DNA of 7,435 nt, taken from the NCBI GenBank assembly GCA_937864085.1, contig CALMIH010000109.1:1-7435 (forward strand), given 5' to 3'. Positions 5,214 through 7,435 of this stretch are shown here, piece after piece. This DNA comes from an uncultured Chloroflexota bacterium (lineage in GTDB: Bacteria; Chloroflexota; Limnocylindria; Limnocylindrales; Limnocylindraceae). Position numbers and translations under genes: made by a program. The notes beneath the pieces are model-generated. The model searched no databases, had not been told where the DNA came from, and saw only the letters and a program-made list of their open reading frames with translations. The first letter of the stretch is position 1; every line of letters starts with the position of its first letter.

Positions 5214-7435
5214 GTGGCTGATCTAGACGAACGGCTGGAGCGATACGACCCTCGCGAGATTGAGCCGCGCTGGCAGTCGCACTGGGAGTCTCTCGGTCTC
5301 CACACCACCGACCTCACCGCCACAACCAAGCCGCGCTACTACCTGCTCACGATGTGGCCGTACCCATCTGGCGATCTGCACATCGGCCACTGGTACATCA
5401 TGAACCCGACCGACGCGCTCGCCCGCTACAAGCGGATGAAGGGCTTCAACGTCTTCTATCCCGTCGGCTTTGATGCATTTGGTCTCCCAGCAGAGAACGC
5501 AGCGATCAAGCGGAAGATTCATCCGCGCGAGTGGACGGTGGCGAACATGGAGAACATGCGACGCCAGCTGCGCAGCATGGGCGCCTCATTCGACTGGTCG
5601 AAAGAGGTGGTCACCTGCGATCCCGCCTACTTCGGCTGGAACCAGTGGATCTTCCTGAAGTTCTACGAGAAGGGTGTCGCCTACCGGAAGCAGGCACCCG
5701 TTGACTGGTGCCCGTCGTGCCAGGTGACGCTGGCGCGCGAACAGGTTGAGGGTGTCGATCGCGTCTGCTGGCGCTGCTCAACGCAGGTCACCAAGCGCGA
5801 CCTGACGCAGTGGTTCTTCAAGATCACCGACTACGCCGATGAGCTCCTCTCCTTTGAGGGGCTCAACTGGCCAGAACCGATCCGCACAATGCAGACCAAC
5901 TGGATCGGTAGGTCCGAAGGTGCCGAGGTGGACTTCACCGTGGCGAAGGCGGCGCATCACGCTGGCGGCGAGAAACTGCGCGTCTTCACCACGCGACCAG
6001 ACACGCTACACGGTGCAACCTTCATGGTGCTCGCACCAGAGCACGAGTTAGTTCAGAAGATCACATCGCCAGAGCAACGCGCCGCCGTGGATGCATACAT
6101 TGAGGCGACAAAGCGTAAGTCAGAGATCGATCGCCTCACCATCTCAAAGGAGAAGAGTGGTGTTGCCACTGGCGCGTTTGCGGTGAATCCTGTCAACGGC
6201 GAGGAGATCCCAATCTGGATCGCCGATTACGTCCTCGCCGGCTACGGCACTGGCGCGATCATGGCGGTCCCCGCCCATGACGAGCGCGACTATGAGTTTG
6301 CGCAGCGCTTCGGCCTTCCGATCCGCACCGTTGTCGCTCCAGCCGAACTCGCCGCTACACCCGATGCGGTGCAGCTTCCGTATGCCGATAAGGGTGATGG
6401 CGCCGCGGTTGCGGTGAACAGTGGCGAGTGGAGCGGCGCCGCCTGGCCCGCCTCATTTGAGCAGGCGGTTGCTTCAGTGCAGAAGGCGGGTGCGGGGAAG
6501 CGCACCACCACGTATCGACTGCGCGACTGGCTGATCAGCCGCCAGCGCTACTGGGGGACGCCAATCCCGATCATCCACTGTGAGAAGTGCGGCCCTGTCG
6601 GCGTACCAGTCGATCAGCTCCCTGTGACGCTTCCAGATGATGTGGACTTCAAGCAGACGGGCGAGTCGCCGCTCAAGAGCGCAACGGCGTGGCTCAACGT
6701 GCCGTGCCCGAAGTGCGGCGGCCCTGGCCAGCGCGAGACAGACACGATGGACACCTTCGTTGACTCATCCTGGTACTGGTACCGCTACCTCTCGCCATCA
6801 TTCACTGGCGGTCCCGTTGACAAGAGCCTCGTTGATGCGTGGTGCCCTGTGGATCAGTACACGGGCGGCGCGGAACACGCCGTGATGCATCTCCTCTACT
6901 CGCGCTTCTTCACTAAGGCGCTGCGCGACCTTGGGCTGATCAGCGAATCCGAACCGTTCACGCGCCTCTTCAATCAGGGGCAGATCCTCGGCAGTGATGG
7001 CGAGCGGATGAGCAAGTCGCGCGGCAACGTTGAAGATCCCGACGCGCTCGTTGCAAAGCACGGCGCAGACGCGGTGCGACTCTTCCTGATGTTCATGGGG
7101 CCGTGGGACCAGGGTGGTCCGTGGTCCGGGAGTGGCATCAGCGGCATCGTGCGCTTCCTTGGTCGCGTTTGGACACTGGCGCTCGATCCGCACGGAAAGG
7201 AGCCCGGCGATCCGAACGCCGGCACGCTGCCAAACGGTGAAGACCAGGCCGCCGCAGAGCTCAGCATCCGCCGCGCGGCGCACAAGGCGATCGCTGGCGT
7301 TGAGGCAGACATTGAAGCCTTCCGCTTCAACACTGCCGTGGCGAAACTGATGGAGTTCGCCAACGCCCTCTTCCCGTATCGCGGCAGCCCAGTGGCTGGC
7401 GGCGCGGCGTGGAGCGAGGCGCTCGGCTACCTCTT
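5214..7435 (+). CDS. leuS: Leucine--tRNA ligase (LeuRS), 3' end cut by the window
   Basis: This class I synthetase charges tRNA-Leu with leucine in the cytoplasm. About 740 residues are present and the frame is still open at the edge; full-length bacterial LeuRS is about 800-880. The catalytic core shows MWPYPSGDLHIGHW with HIGH at 56-59. A zinc ribbon has C166-PS-C169 and C185-WR-C188. NWIGRSEG at about 229-236 leads into the CP1 editing domain, with the Thr-rich TTRPDT (259-264) and AVPAHDERDYEF (D356, D359). The core resumes at RDWLISRQRYWG (437 on), followed by a second cysteine set C456-EK-C459 and C498-PK-C501. The KMSKS loop reads R598-MSKS. The missing part is the rest of the anticodon-binding and C-terminal domains. 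Start is GTG with a good ribosome site. The 61-bp gap after tRNA-Ala shows no T-box or terminator, so cotranscription with the tRNA is likely. Confidence 0.97.
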   Translation, partial: MADLDERLERYDPREIEPRWQSHWESLGLHTTDLTATTKPRYYLLTMWPYPSGDLHIGHWYIMNPTDALARYKRMKGFNVFYPVGFDAFGLPAENAAIKRKIHPREWTVANMENMRRQLRSMGASFDWSKEVVTCDPAYFGWNQWIFLKFYEKGVAYRKQAPVDWCPSCQVTLAREQVEGVDRVCWRCSTQVTKRDLTQWFFKITDYADELLSFEGLNWPEPIRTMQTNWIGRSEGAEVDFTVAKAAHHAGGEKLRVFTTRPDTLHGATFMVLAPEHELVQKITSPEQRAAVDAYIEATKRKSEIDRLTISKEKSGVATGAFAVNPVNGEEIPIWIADYVLAGYGTGAIMAVPAHDERDYEFAQRFGLPIRTVVAPAELAATPDAVQLPYADKGDGAAVAVNSGEWSGAAWPASFEQAVASVQKAGAGKRTTTYRLRDWLISRQRYWGTPIPIIHCEKCGPVGVPVDQLPVTLPDDVDFKQTGESPLKSATAWLNVPCPKCGGPGQRETDTMDTFVDSSWYWYRYLSPSFTGGPVDKSLVDAWCPVDQYTGGAEHAVMHLLYSRFFTKALRDLGLISESEPFTRLFNQGQILGSDGERMSKSRGNVEDPDALVAKHGADAVRLFLMFMGPWDQGGPWSGSGISGIVRFLGRVWTLALDPHGKEPGDPNAGTLPNGEDQAAAELSIRRAAHKAIAGVEADIEAFRFNTAVAKLMEFANALFPYRGSPVAGGAAWSEALGYL

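Overview
The window is about 7.4 kb of compact, GC-rich (roughly 60 %) bacterial chromosome with housekeeping-type content. I see no phage, insertion sequence, CRISPR array or defence genes. The gene style suggests Chloroflexota, perhaps a streamlined Limnocylindria-like lineage: a DUF5679 zinc-ribbon protein, short intergenic gaps, a mix of strong Shine-Dalgarno and SD-less starts, and lineage-type small membrane and lipoproteins. High-GC Actinomycetota is the alternative. This placement is inference, not proof.

Layout. On the left, a 48-aa zinc-ribbon protein (minus strand) and a 237-aa four-helix membrane protein of unknown function (plus strand) diverge from a 493-bp gap. The gap holds a good sigma70-type promoter and a structured leader of about 130 nt for the zinc-ribbon gene. 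Next comes a minus-strand run, read right to left: an EamA/DMT permease, a small lipoprotein and a 35-aa single-helix membrane peptide. The gaps are 19 and 26 bp, so this looks like one operon. It converges on the membrane-protein gene across a perfect 8-bp hairpin that contains the stop codon of the peptide.

To the right of the permease, a plus-strand tRNA-Ala(CGC) converges with a minus-strand YgjP-type (M48-like) metallohydrolase, with 5 bp between them. The hydrolase diverges from an MFS (DHA1-like) exporter. The exporter is followed by tRNA-Ala(GGC) and then leuS (leucyl-tRNA synthetase), which runs off the right edge. The MFS, tRNA and leuS genes share a strand and are packed tightly.

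Functionally the window combines translation (two alanine tRNAs with different anticodons, and LeuRS) with membrane transport (EamA and MFS) and several small uncharacterised proteins. I found no convincing new multi-gene system. The observations most worth checking are the unannotated 35-aa membrane peptide, the structured leader with two anti-SD-like sites in front of the DUF5679 gene, and the tRNA promoter whose extended -10 element uses the stop codon of the MFS gene.
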